Shown: positions 7,551 to 16,206 of the stretch, in pieces
How the letters are laid out: each line of letters opens with the position of its first letter
How positions within the stretch are numbered: position 1 is the stretch's first letter
NCBI GenBank assembly: GCA_964550025.1
Contig: CAZJYI010000140.1
Span: 1 to 28,472 of the forward strand
DNA: 28,472 nt
Reading direction: 5' to 3'
Origin: CAZJYI01 sp964550025
GTDB lineage: Bacteria; Verrucomicrobiota; Kiritimatiellia; UBA8416; CAYOBW01
The notes under the pieces: generated by a model
The model's database searches: none
What the model saw: the letters and a program-made list of their open reading frames with translations, nothing else
What the model was told of the DNA's origin: nothing
Translations under genes and position numbers: made by a program

Positions 7551-10500
7551 ATGAAAGCCAACGTACGGAAGATGGTAGAAACACTGCGAAGCATAGCCGC
7601 GGCCAAAGCGCAGTTCATACTCGCACTCGTCCCTCCCGCGAATGCCGCGGCCTGTTCCGCCGCGGCGAGCGCGGCGAGAAAGCGGAAGCCCCTCCGCGGG
7701 ATAGGCGGGCAAGACAGCGCGAGTAGGATCAGCGAGAATCACACGGAAGACCGTGTCAGAAAGACAGGAAAGTGGCGGCTTGCAGTACAGACTGCGCCGG
7801 TCGTCAGACAAGGCGTGATCCTGCTTGCCCTTGTCGTCTGGTTCCTGCCGGCTTCTCTTCTGGCAGACACGCACTACGTGAACGCGGCGAGTGCGAGTCC
7901 GGTTGCCCCGTACTCAAGCTGGTCGAACGCCGCGACAACAATCCAGGACGCGGTGGACGTGGCGGATGCCGGAGATACGGTCCTGGTGACGAACGGCACC
8001 TATGCAACGGGAGGACGGCTGACTCCCGGCTATTCCCTGACGAATCGGCTGGTTGTTCTGACCGACATTGTGGTCAGAAGCGTGAACGGTCCCTCCGTGA
8101 CAGTGATTGAGGGCAAGGAGGCCCCCGCGAATCACTACCAGGGGTGTGGTGATGCATCGATACGCTGCGTGTACATGACTGCCGGTGTACTGGACGGTTT
8201 CACGCTGACCAACGGATTCACTCGCCGCAGCGGTCATGCAGGCAAAGAGCGTTCGGGAGGGGGCGTATACGCCGATGGGGCTGTCGTAACGAACTGCGTA
8301 CTGGCAGGGAACCGGAGCGACTGGATTGGTGGCGGCGCCGCCTATGGGACGTATCGCGATTGTGTTTTCCACGGAAACAGCACGCGCAGGGATGGCGGGG
8401 GTGTTGCGTACGGCACACTGAGCAACTGCGTTCTGAGGGCCAACTCGGGACACGGTGGGGGCGGGGGAGCATCGGACAGCACGCTGTACGACTGTGAGTT
8501 GACCGGCAACTCGTCGGGAGGAGGAGGCGGCGGAGGCGCCACGGAGTGTACTCTGTATCGTTGTCTGCTGAAGGACAATGTGGCGGATTACGCGGGAGGA
8601 GGAACAGAGCGCAGCACCCTCTACAACTGTCGCCTTCTCGATAACCGCGCGGTTCGGGGGGATGGCGGGGGAGCGGATGGAGGCAAGCTGTATGGATGCT
8701 TCCTCAGCGGCAACCAGACCGAATCCAACGGAGGCGGTGCAAACGGCGCCGCACTGTACGGATGTACCGTGACAGGGAACCGCGCGGGCGGCTCCGGAGG
8801 GGGGGTCTCTGGCGATTGGTCCGGCCGCGACATCTACAACAGCGTTGTTTACCACAACAGTGCCTCCTTCGCACCCGACGTTTGGGACTGTGCATGCAGT
8901 TTCACCTGTACGTCGTTCGATCCCGGAGGAACAGGCAACATCACAGATGATCCCATGCTCGTGTCGCACTACCGCCTGGCGACGAACTCGCCCTGTATCG
9001 GCGCGGGCTCATCCGAATACGCCCAGGGCGTCGATATCGATGGCGAGGTTTGGCAGGCGCCGCCTTCCATGGGTTGTGACGAGCTGATTTCGGGCGCGAT
9101 ATCCGGCCCCCTCGGCGTCGCCATAGAGGCCGCGGCAACGCGCCTGGCGGCGGATACGGAACTGGCTTTGAGGGGTGCCGTCACGGGCCGCGTGTCGCAG
9201 AGCAGATGGAACTTTGGGGACGGCACGGGGCTGACCAACCGTCCGTTCGCCTCCCACGCGTGGACCAGTCCAGGCGACTACCAGGTGGTCCTTACCGTAT
9301 TCAACGCGGACCATCCGGCGGGGCTGTCGGCAACAACGACCGTGCACGTGGTTTCCCCGGAAGACACGGCAACCTACGTATGGACCAACTCCCCCACGCC
9401 GACGCCACCCTACACGAGCTGGGCAACCGCGGCGCACACGCTCCAGGAAGGTGTCGCCGCGCAGGAGCTGTTCGGCGGCTGGGTGTGGGTGACCAACGGG
9501 ATTTACAGGGAAGGGGGGACGGAGACGCAGACACCCAGTACATTGACCAGGCTGAAGAATCGCCTGCTCATGACCAACGACGTGGTGGTCAGGAGTGTCA
9601 ACGGTGCGTCGGCAACCGTGATCGAAGGCGCCGGTCCGATTGGCGATCAGGCAGTGCGGTGTGTTTTCATGACGGCCGGCATGCTGGATGGTTTCACAAT
9701 CACGAACGGTCACACGACGGGGTTTTACGACGACTTCAGCGGTAGCGGAGCCGGCGTCCATGCCGCCGGGGGCGGACGACTCAGGAACTGTGTCATTTCG
9801 GGCAATACCGCGAACAACACCGCCGGCGGTGCCTACCATGCGCACCTGGAGAACTGCGTGGTAACCGCCAATCGCGCCAGGTCGGGCGGCGGCGGCGGCG
9901 CGTACGGTGGAAGCCTTGCGCAGTGCGTGCTTTCCCATAACGTCAGTAAGGGTTCGGGCGGCGGAGCGTACGAGGCCGTATTGCGTAACTGCACGCTGTG
10001 GGGAAACGAGGCAACGCGCTACGGAGGCGGGGGAGCCTGGCAAAGCGTTCTACTGAACTGCGCTATCGCCAACAACACGGCGGCGGAATCGGGAGGCGGC
10101 ATTCGTAACGGGCATGCCCTTAACTGCACGATTTCGGGTAACAGAGCCGGCGTGGAGGGAGGCGGCAGCTCCTACGCGAATCTCACCGGCTGCATCGTGC
10201 ACCACAATGCCGCGCCACAAGACGCCAACGTCCAGGGCGACACCTGTAACTACTGCTGTACCGTTCCGGATCCCGGCGGAACGGGGAATATCACGAACGA
10301 TCCCGCCCTTCTCAGCTACCAGCACATCGCCCCTGGCTCGCCGTGTGTCGGGGCGGGGGCCGAAGCGTTTGTCGTCGGGACCGATATCGACGGGGATCCG
10401 TGGGGCGCTCCGCCCGCCATCGGCTGCGACGAGCCGGTTCCGGGAATCGCGGGAGGTCCGCTGACCGTCATGGCGATAGCGGAGAGCACTAACGTGGTGC

Positions 10501-13500
10501 TCGGCAACCGGCCGCTGTTGTCCGCGAAGGTCGAGGGGAACATACGGGGAAGCCACTGGGACCTCGGTGACGGCACTGTTCTGACGGACCGGGCCTATGT
10601 CTCACACGCATGGAGCAGCACGGGACGCTACGACGTGGTGTTGACTGCATTCAATGACGACCACCCGGGCGGTGTGTCGGCAACGGTGACGGTGCACGTG
10701 CTCTCCACGCAGGAGTCGGCCACCTACGTGTGGACAAACTCGCCCAGTCCGACCCCGCCGTACCGAAGCTGGGCGACGGCCGCCCACACGATCCAGGACG
10801 CGGTGGACGCCCAGGAGACGAGCGGTGGTTGGGTCTGGGTGACGAATGGTGTATACCGCACCGGGGGGCGTCCGGCAGCGGGTGGCAGCCTGAGCAATCG
10901 TGTTGTCATCGACAGCGATATCGTCGTGAAGAGCGTGAACGGGCCGGCGACGACGATCATTGAGGGGAAGGGTCCACGCGGCGATTCAGCGACGCGATGT
11001 ATGTACATGTCAGCGGGGTGCCTGGAGGGGTTCGCCCTGACGGCTGGGCATACGCGTGCCGACTCGTGGGCAAGCGCCGGCGACAGCAATGGGGGTGGGG
11101 TCTATGCGTTGGCAGGGCTGGTGACTGACTGTCTGATCCATGGGAACGCGGGCAGATCCGGCGGCGGTGCTTGTGGCGGGACTTTGCGCTCCTGCGTCAT
11201 CAGGGACAACAGGGCCGAGTCCGGTTACGGGGCAGGCGCTTTTGGCAGCGAGCTCCGCGGATGCGTCATCAGCGGCAATCGCGCCGATCTTCGCGGCGGT
11301 GGCACCTGCCAGTCGACTCTGTACAACTGTACCGCGACCGGAAACAGCGCGCAGCAGGACGGGGGCGGCTCCTTCTGGAGCACACATTACAACAGCATCG
11401 TCTATCACAATGAAGCCCCCGTTGACCCCAACGTCAATTCCTCTCCGTGTCACTTCACTTGCACAACTCCGCTCCCTCCGGTCGGGGAAGGGAACATCAC
11501 GAATGATCCTGTTCTCGTTACGAGCTACCGGCTTGCAGCGAACTCCCCCTGCATCGGTGCCGGTGCTGCTGCGTACGCGCCGGCCACCGACGTCGACGGA
11601 CAGGCGTGGCGGGATCCTCCGTCGATGGGCTGCGACGAGTTCATTGGCGGAACCATGACCGGAGCCGTTGATGTCGCCATTGTTTTGCAGACCCCGAGAT
11701 TGGCGGCGGGTGCGGAGGTGGAACTGACCGCGAGTATTGACGGAGCGGTGTGGGGGAATGCGTGGGACATGGGGGACGGAACGGTGCTGACCAACCGCGT
11801 GTTTCTCTCGTACACCTGGGGCACGACCGGGGAATATGACGTGGTCCTGGCCGCCTTCAGCGACGAGTACCCGGACGGTGTTTCGGCCACTACAACGGTG
11901 GAGGTCGTTTCCGCGCAAGAAACAGCCACCTACGTATGGACAAACTCACCGGGGCCGGCTCCTCCGCATACCAGTTGGGCTACGGCCGCGCACACCATAC
12001 AGGAAGCCATTGATGCGCAGGACGTTCTCTGGGGGTGGGTATGTGTTACCAACGGTGTTTACCGCGCGGGTGGCCGCCTGACCCCGAATGGCAATCTGAA
12101 CAACCGGGTCGTGATAACAAACGATGTCGTGCTAAAGAGCGTCAACGGACCGGGCGTCACTTCCATTGAGGGTGAAGGCCCCCTGGGCGGCGCTGCGGTG
12201 CGTTGCGTCTACCAGGGAGGCGGTGTGCTCGACGGTTTTACGTTGACCGGCGGGCACGCCGGTGTGGACGGAAGCGAACACGACCGGTACGGGGGTGGGG
12301 TTTTCAGCCGGGGCGGCAGTGTCACGAACTGTGTTTTCGTTGACAATCATACGGGCGGTTGGGGTGGCGGTGCGTACAATGCCACGCTCTACAATTGCAC
12401 ATTCTCGGGAAACACGGCTGGCGCCGGCGGGGGCACTCACAACAGCGTGCTCTATGGATGTACGCTCACCCGGAACCGGGCTTCCTGGGCGGGCGGCGGC
12501 GTAGCCGCCTTTCCGCCGTCCACCTATCTCTACAACTGCGTTCTGGCATCCAACATCTGCGTTGGACGCGGTGGCGGTGCGGAGTCGGCCGTGTTGTACA
12601 ATTGCGAACTCGCCGGGAACTCGGCGGGTGAGGGTGGAGGGGCGTCTTTCGCCAACCTGTACAACTGCCGTCTTGTGGACAACCGCGCCGACAACCGGGG
12701 CGGCGGTTCTTACGAATCCTCGCTGTACGGTTGCGAACTGGGCGCGAACGTATCGGGCGGTTCCGGGGGCGCATCATACTCCGACTATCTCAGGAATTGC
12801 GTTCTCTTCAACAACAGTGCCCGGACCTCCGGGGGTGGGGCCTACGACGGCGAGCTTCGACAGTGCACAATGGTCGGCAATTCGGCTCAGCAGTCCGGCG
12901 GTGGCGTCTACATGTGCCGCTGCGAAGGCTGCATCATAGTGGACAGCGGAGGCCCGGCTTCGGAGAACCACCATTCGTCGGTATTGGAGTACTGCTGTAC
13001 CGTGCCGGCATCGGGCGAAGGGTGCGTGACCAGCAGTCCGCAATTCCGGGATCGCTTGTCCGGAGACCTGCGACTACTGGCGGAATCGCCGTGTATCGAT
13101 GCCGGCGCAAACAAAGAGTGGATGTTTGACGCTACGGATCGCGACGGTAATCCGCGGATTTTCAACGGTACGGTGGACATTGGGGCCTATGAGTTCACGA
13201 TGCTGACCGATGTCGAGGTCTTGCTGGAAGGGCCGTTTCGCAAGAGCACGCGTACCATGTCCACGGAACTGCGGCAAACGGGCCTCATCCCCACGAACGC
13301 GGTCTACCTCGCCGATTCATCCGGCAGCGAAAGCGTTCCGTCAGATACCACGGACTGGATCCTTCTGGAGCTCTTGGACACGAACTCCCTGATGTCCGTT
13401 GCGAACAGGAGCGCATTCCTTCGAAGGGATGGACGTGCCGTGAACGGTGACGGCGAACCGTCCGTTCGCCTCGAATGCTCCCCGGGGCACTACTACCTGG

Positions 13501-13790
13501 TCGCGAAACACCGGAACCACTGCGCCGTCATGTCGGCTTGGCCGCTGGCATACACGAACGCGCTCATCGCCTACGACTTCACAACCGGCATGGACAAGTG
13601 CCGCCATGGCGCAGGCGGCTGCGTCCAACTCAGCTCGAATGCCTGGGGCATGATCGCGGGCGACGCAAACGGCGATGGTCAGGTGACATGGGTGGACGCG
13701 ATAGTTGTGTCGAACAGCCTGGGGCGATCCGGGTACCTGCAGGCGGACGTCAACCTCGACGGGGTGGTGACGGGAAGCGACATCCCATAG
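7551..13790 (+). CDS. Giant secreted right-handed beta-helix / PKD protein with dockerin-like tail
   Basis: The product is 2079 aa from the ATG at 7551 (GAGGGA upstream); the frame is open to 7344 but without a better start. A hydrophobic segment GVILLALVVWFLPASLLA ends near residue 105, so an unusually long ~88-residue N-region precedes the signal peptide. The mature part is four Gly-rich beta-helix modules (about 106-515, 608-963, 1059-1366, 1461-1883) with many short rungs of the type YNCxxxxNxAxxGGG. Three PKD-like domains separate them (cores WNFGDGT, WDLGDGT, WDMGDGT). Modules 2-4 each open with TYVWTNSP. The last ends DRDGNPRIFNGTVDIGAYEF, typical of choice-of-anchor-Q-type beta-helix proteins. 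A ~150-residue domain follows and then two dockerin-like calcium loops, DANGDGQVTWVD and DVNLDGVVTGSD; the protein stops right after the second. Probably extracellular or outer-surface, in adhesion or polysaccharide binding; no catalytic site was recognised. Confidence 0.88.
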   Translation: MKANVRKMVETLRSIAAAKAQFILALVPPANAAACSAAASAARKRKPLRGIGGQDSASRISENHTEDRVRKTGKWRLAVQTAPVVRQGVILLALVVWFLPASLLADTHYVNAASASPVAPYSSWSNAATTIQDAVDVADAGDTVLVTNGTYATGGRLTPGYSLTNRLVVLTDIVVRSVNGPSVTVIEGKEAPANHYQGCGDASIRCVYMTAGVLDGFTLTNGFTRRSGHAGKERSGGGVYADGAVVTNCVLAGNRSDWIGGGAAYGTYRDCVFHGNSTRRDGGGVAYGTLSNCVLRANSGHGGGGGASDSTLYDCELTGNSSGGGGGGGATECTLYRCLLKDNVADYAGGGTERSTLYNCRLLDNRAVRGDGGGADGGKLYGCFLSGNQTESNGGGANGAALYGCTVTGNRAGGSGGGVSGDWSGRDIYNSVVYHNSASFAPDVWDCACSFTCTSFDPGGTGNITDDPMLVSHYRLATNSPCIGAGSSEYAQGVDIDGEVWQAPPSMGCDELISGAISGPLGVAIEAAATRLAADTELALRGAVTGRVSQSRWNFGDGTGLTNRPFASHAWTSPGDYQVVLTVFNADHPAGLSATTTVHVVSPEDTATYVWTNSPTPTPPYTSWATAAHTLQEGVAAQELFGGWVWVTNGIYREGGTETQTPSTLTRLKNRLLMTNDVVVRSVNGASATVIEGAGPIGDQAVRCVFMTAGMLDGFTITNGHTTGFYDDFSGSGAGVHAAGGGRLRNCVISGNTANNTAGGAYHAHLENCVVTANRARSGGGGGAYGGSLAQCVLSHNVSKGSGGGAYEAVLRNCTLWGNEATRYGGGGAWQSVLLNCAIANNTAAESGGGIRNGHALNCTISGNRAGVEGGGSSYANLTGCIVHHNAAPQDANVQGDTCNYCCTVPDPGGTGNITNDPALLSYQHIAPGSPCVGAGAEAFVVGTDIDGDPWGAPPAIGCDEPVPGIAGGPLTVMAIAESTNVVLGNRPLLSAKVEGNIRGSHWDLGDGTVLTDRAYVSHAWSSTGRYDVVLTAFNDDHPGGVSATVTVHVLSTQESATYVWTNSPSPTPPYRSWATAAHTIQDAVDAQETSGGWVWVTNGVYRTGGRPAAGGSLSNRVVIDSDIVVKSVNGPATTIIEGKGPRGDSATRCMYMSAGCLEGFALTAGHTRADSWASAGDSNGGGVYALAGLVTDCLIHGNAGRSGGGACGGTLRSCVIRDNRAESGYGAGAFGSELRGCVISGNRADLRGGGTCQSTLYNCTATGNSAQQDGGGSFWSTHYNSIVYHNEAPVDPNVNSSPCHFTCTTPLPPVGEGNITNDPVLVTSYRLAANSPCIGAGAAAYAPATDVDGQAWRDPPSMGCDEFIGGTMTGAVDVAIVLQTPRLAAGAEVELTASIDGAVWGNAWDMGDGTVLTNRVFLSYTWGTTGEYDVVLAAFSDEYPDGVSATTTVEVVSAQETATYVWTNSPGPAPPHTSWATAAHTIQEAIDAQDVLWGWVCVTNGVYRAGGRLTPNGNLNNRVVITNDVVLKSVNGPGVTSIEGEGPLGGAAVRCVYQGGGVLDGFTLTGGHAGVDGSEHDRYGGGVFSRGGSVTNCVFVDNHTGGWGGGAYNATLYNCTFSGNTAGAGGGTHNSVLYGCTLTRNRASWAGGGVAAFPPSTYLYNCVLASNICVGRGGGAESAVLYNCELAGNSAGEGGGASFANLYNCRLVDNRADNRGGGSYESSLYGCELGANVSGGSGGASYSDYLRNCVLFNNSARTSGGGAYDGELRQCTMVGNSAQQSGGGVYMCRCEGCIIVDSGGPASENHHSSVLEYCCTVPASGEGCVTSSPQFRDRLSGDLRLLAESPCIDAGANKEWMFDATDRDGNPRIFNGTVDIGAYEFTMLTDVEVLLEGPFRKSTRTMSTELRQTGLIPTNAVYLADSSGSESVPSDTTDWILLELLDTNSLMSVANRSAFLRRDGRAVNGDGEPSVRLECSPGHYYLVAKHRNHCAVMSAWPLAYTNALIAYDFTTGMDKCRHGAGGCVQLSSNAWGMIAGDANGDGQVTWVDAIVVSNSLGRSGYLQADVNLDGVVTGSDIP

Positions 13791-13912
13791 CGGCGATTCG
13801 GAGACCCGACGATGACCGCGGCAAAACCGCCATACCCGGCATTTACCTCGATCTCGACCGGATGAGCATCGACCCCGTGAACGGCACCGGAATAGACGGT
13901 AGAAAGCAGAGC

Positions 13913-14225
13913 GACCCCCTACTGTGCTGAGTGAGCGAGATCATGTCTGGCACGGGGAGAGGGAAATGACGAATGCTGAACGCTCAATGCTGAATGCTGA
14001 AGTGGGATGGCGTTCTCACAAACGCAACGATCCCCTCTCACTTCCACATTCATCATTCAGTGTTCGATATTCCACAGTTTCCCCTTCCTCCTGCGGTTCC
14101 CCTGTCCCCGCTACATAGAAGGCCGGCCAGAAAGGGCATTCCGGAAAGAAGTGCGGTTTTCCTCTCGCGGGGTACGCACATGGAAGGCTAATTGGCAGAC
14201 GGGCGGTGGGATCAGAGCGTGTTTG
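13913..14225. repeat. Complete copy of the composite repeat element (head, heptad palindrome, tail)
   Basis: Head 13913-13968 matches 6456-6512. The left arm follows as 7-bp units ACGAATG, CTGAACG, CTCAATG, CTGAATG, CTGAAGT, then a loop very like that of R2 (GTTCTCACAAACGCAACG) and a right arm. The tail 14104-14225 matches 960-1083. This copy defines the full unit at about 310 bp. It encodes nothing recognisable; the short frames inside are repeat artefacts. Confidence 0.8.
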
Positions 14226-14307
14226 ACGGCTGCACCGCAGGTTTCAGGGGCGAGCGCTTGACTCGTGTATCCGAGTACTCTACGTTTCCCCACTTAGGTG
14301 TCCGGCC

Positions 14308-14336
14308 TTGGAGGAGGTTCAGGGGTTCGGTATGCT
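14308..14336 (+). promoter_or_regulatory. Candidate promoter of the CARDB/choice-of-anchor-D gene
   Basis: TTGGAG (14308-14313) and TATGCT (14331-14336) are spaced 17 bp apart, placing a start near 14343 and a leader of about 40 nt that contains the GGAGG site before the ATG at 14382. It shares the TATGYTGC box with the promoter at 7446. Confidence 0.4.
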
Positions 14337-14381
14337 GCAGTTTGGGGACTTGGGTTTCAGTCAGACAGGGAGGGTGTAGGC

Positions 14382-15431
14382 ATGCAGGCAGAACGAATCG
14401 ATCATTCAAGCATCCGTCAGTGGGCCGTTGCTGTGATTGCGGCATTGACTGTATCCTGGAGCAGCACGGCTCTCGGCGACAATCAGATTGCGTACGGAGC
14501 CGGACTCCACAAGACCTTCAGCGGCCCGGATGTTACCGACTCTCTAGCTGTTGGCGACGTCGTCAAATTCGGAGGGCTTCACAGATGGGAGAGCATGTCC
14601 TCCACAACGCTGGAGTTTGCCTGGTACATTGACGGCGCGAAGGTAGCCGACGGCACCCACTACACGGCGAACTACAGTGCCGCTACCGTCTACTCTCTGG
14701 TGCCTGACACATGGACGGCCACGCGAGGCTCGCACACGCTGGAGTTCAGGGTCGATCCGGACGGTAAGGTCTCTGAGTCAAACGAGGGCGACAACTTATT
14801 CACCCGCAGTTTTACGGTTCCCGGCACCCAGCCCCCCGAGATGGACGTGCAGGGGAATTCCGTGTCCATAGCGGACGGCGACACCTCACCGAGAACAGCC
14901 GACCACACGGATTTCGGGACGGCACTTGTTGCAAGCGAGACGGTTGTGCGCACCTTCACGATTCGCAACACAGGCACGGCGACTCTGAGTCTGAACGGAA
15001 GTCCCCGGGTTGCCGTCGGCGGTGCGCATGCAGCGGACTTTGCTGTGACAGCGCAGCCTGCGTCCTCGGTTGCCGCCAGTGGCTCGACCACGTTCCAGGT
15101 CTCGTTCGATCCATCGGCGGTGGGAACGCGTGCGGCGACTCTGAGCATCACGAATGACGATTCCAACGAGAACCCCTACAATTTCTCCATCACCGGCATG
15201 GGGACGACCCCGCCGAACATGGAACGTCCAGAAATGGAGGCCGGCGGCAACATGACACTCCGGTGGAACAGCTATGCGGGTCAGTTGTACAAGGTTCACC
15301 ATGCAGACGATCTCCGAACCGGCTTCTCCGTGCTCGAAAGCAACATCCCGGCGACGCCTCCCGTGAATGTCTATACAGCCACCGTGGACACGGTTGAGGC
15401 CCGTTTTTGGAAGGTCACGGTGCAGGAGTAG
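14382..15431 (+). CDS. Secreted CARDB plus choice-of-anchor D domain protein
   Basis: This 349-aa protein starts at the ATG at 14382, chosen because GGAGG lies 8 bases upstream; an in-frame ATG at 14298 would put 28 extra residues before the signal peptide. The signal peptide is WAVAVIAALTVSWSSTALG, cleaved near residue 32. Residues ~35-145 resemble a CARDB/APHP adhesion fold (FAWYIDGAKVADG, then HTLEFRVDPDGKVSESNEGDN). Residues ~150-265 match the Ig-like ASPM-SPD-2-Hydin/choice-of-anchor-D type (DFGTALVASETVVRTFTIRN, then SFDPSAVGTRAATLSITNDD). The C-terminal ~75 residues (LRWNSYAGQLYKVHHADDL, ending FWKVTVQE) are a tail type common on secreted verrucomicrobial proteins. A surface or extracellular structural role is likely; no enzyme motif is seen. 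It stands alone between the repeat element and the convergent ChrA operon. Confidence 0.85.
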   Translation: MQAERIDHSSIRQWAVAVIAALTVSWSSTALGDNQIAYGAGLHKTFSGPDVTDSLAVGDVVKFGGLHRWESMSSTTLEFAWYIDGAKVADGTHYTANYSAATVYSLVPDTWTATRGSHTLEFRVDPDGKVSESNEGDNLFTRSFTVPGTQPPEMDVQGNSVSIADGDTSPRTADHTDFGTALVASETVVRTFTIRNTGTATLSLNGSPRVAVGGAHAADFAVTAQPASSVAASGSTTFQVSFDPSAVGTRAATLSITNDDSNENPYNFSITGMGTTPPNMERPEMEAGGNMTLRWNSYAGQLYKVHHADDLRTGFSVLESNIPATPPVNVYTATVDTVEARFWKVTVQE

Positions 15432-15436
15432 GAGTA

Positions 15437-15494
15437 GCCCCATTGCGGGGCGGGCCTCGGCGAGCCCTTTCGACGCCGGCAGGGGCTGAGGCCC
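15437..15494. terminator. Stem-loops between convergent genes, possible bidirectional terminator
   Basis: A short hairpin GCCCC-ATTGC-GGGGC at 15437-15451 is followed by a larger one whose outer stem is GGGCCTC (15452-15458) with GAGGCCC (15488-15494), extended inside by AGCCCT against AGGGGCT. It begins six bases after the stop at 15431. There is no clear T-run, so intrinsic termination is uncertain. Confidence 0.4.
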
Positions 15495-15532
15495 ACCTAC
15501 CCCTTTCGGACACGGCGCGGAAACACGGGGTA

Positions 15533-15640
15533 TCACGGCCCGGCGGGATCTGATCTGACCTTGACGCGATAGAAGGCGTCGTCACCGATGTCGCCAACAG
15601 CCGGCGTCGCATAGGTGAAACCGCCCCGGTACGCGGCTTG
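15533..15640 (-). pseudogene. C-terminal remnant of a secreted protein
   Basis: About 30 codons on the minus strand read FTYATPAVGDIGDDAFYRVKV and then stop. The FYRVKV ending is like the C-terminal tail of many secreted verrucomicrobial proteins and is analogous to the FWKVTV ending of the neighbour at 15431. There is no start or upstream domain; the frame merges into the end of the ChrA gene. It looks like the last piece of a deleted gene. Confidence 0.4.
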
Positions 15641-15642
15641 CG

Positions 15643-16206
15643 TCAAAGCTGAATCAGGCCGGTCGCCCAGGCGAGCAGGCCAAGTATGCCGCTGCAGACG
15701 ACCACCAGTCCCGTATCGAGCTTGTAGCGAACCAGCGCGACCAGGCACACGCCACAGATCAGCCATTGCACCGGCGAACCCACGGAACTACGCCCAATCT
15801 CCACCGCGGCCCACGCCACGAGCCCGACGATACCGGCGCCAATGCCCGCCAGAAAACGCCGCACACCTTCGTGCGACTTGAATTTCCGTAGCTGGCGGGA
15901 AACGGCGATGACCATGAAGAACGAAGGGAGGAAGACGCAAACCGTGGCAACACTCGCGTAGAGCAGACCGCCCAGCAGCCCGCCCTGCTCGACTCCCAGC
16001 CGGTAGCCGACAAAGGTGGCGGTCACGAGCAGCGGCCCGGGGGTCATCTGGCCAAGGGCGACGGCATCCGTGAATTCCTCGGCCGTGAGCCAGCCAAACC
16101 GGCCGACGACGTCATCCGCCAGCAGCGGGACCAGGACCGGGCCGCCGCCAAACACAAACGCGCCCACGCGCAGACACGATAGAGACAGTTTCCAGAGCGC
16201 CGTCAT
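15643..16206 (-). CDS. chrA: Chromate transporter ChrA, single-domain subunit 2
   Basis: This 187-aa integral membrane protein of the CHR family is a single-domain (half-length) version. It carries the family signatures near the start: FVFGGGPVLVPLLADDVV, then ALGQMTPGPLLVTATFVGYR, followed by hydrophobic segments GGLLYASVATVCVFLPSFFMVI, FLAGIGAGIVGLVAWAAVEI, WLICGVCLVALVRY and TGLVVVCSGILGLLAWATG. The start ATG overlaps the stop of the upstream partner (ATGA, 16203-16206), so the two are translationally coupled and likely pair as a heterodimer. CHR proteins export chromate or exchange it with sulfate; the true substrate here is not shown. GGGAAGGG precedes the start. Confidence 0.9.
   Translation of the reverse strand: MTALWKLSLSCLRVGAFVFGGGPVLVPLLADDVVGRFGWLTAEEFTDAVALGQMTPGPLLVTATFVGYRLGVEQGGLLGGLLYASVATVCVFLPSFFMVIAVSRQLRKFKSHEGVRRFLAGIGAGIVGLVAWAAVEIGRSSVGSPVQWLICGVCLVALVRYKLDTGLVVVCSGILGLLAWATGLIQL

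Noticed and set aside
7914..10043. Long minus-strand frames (351 and 344 codons) across the giant beta-helix gene
   Set aside because: Shadows caused by repeated GC-rich codons; the plus frame carries the signal peptide, PKD cores and beta-helix rungs.
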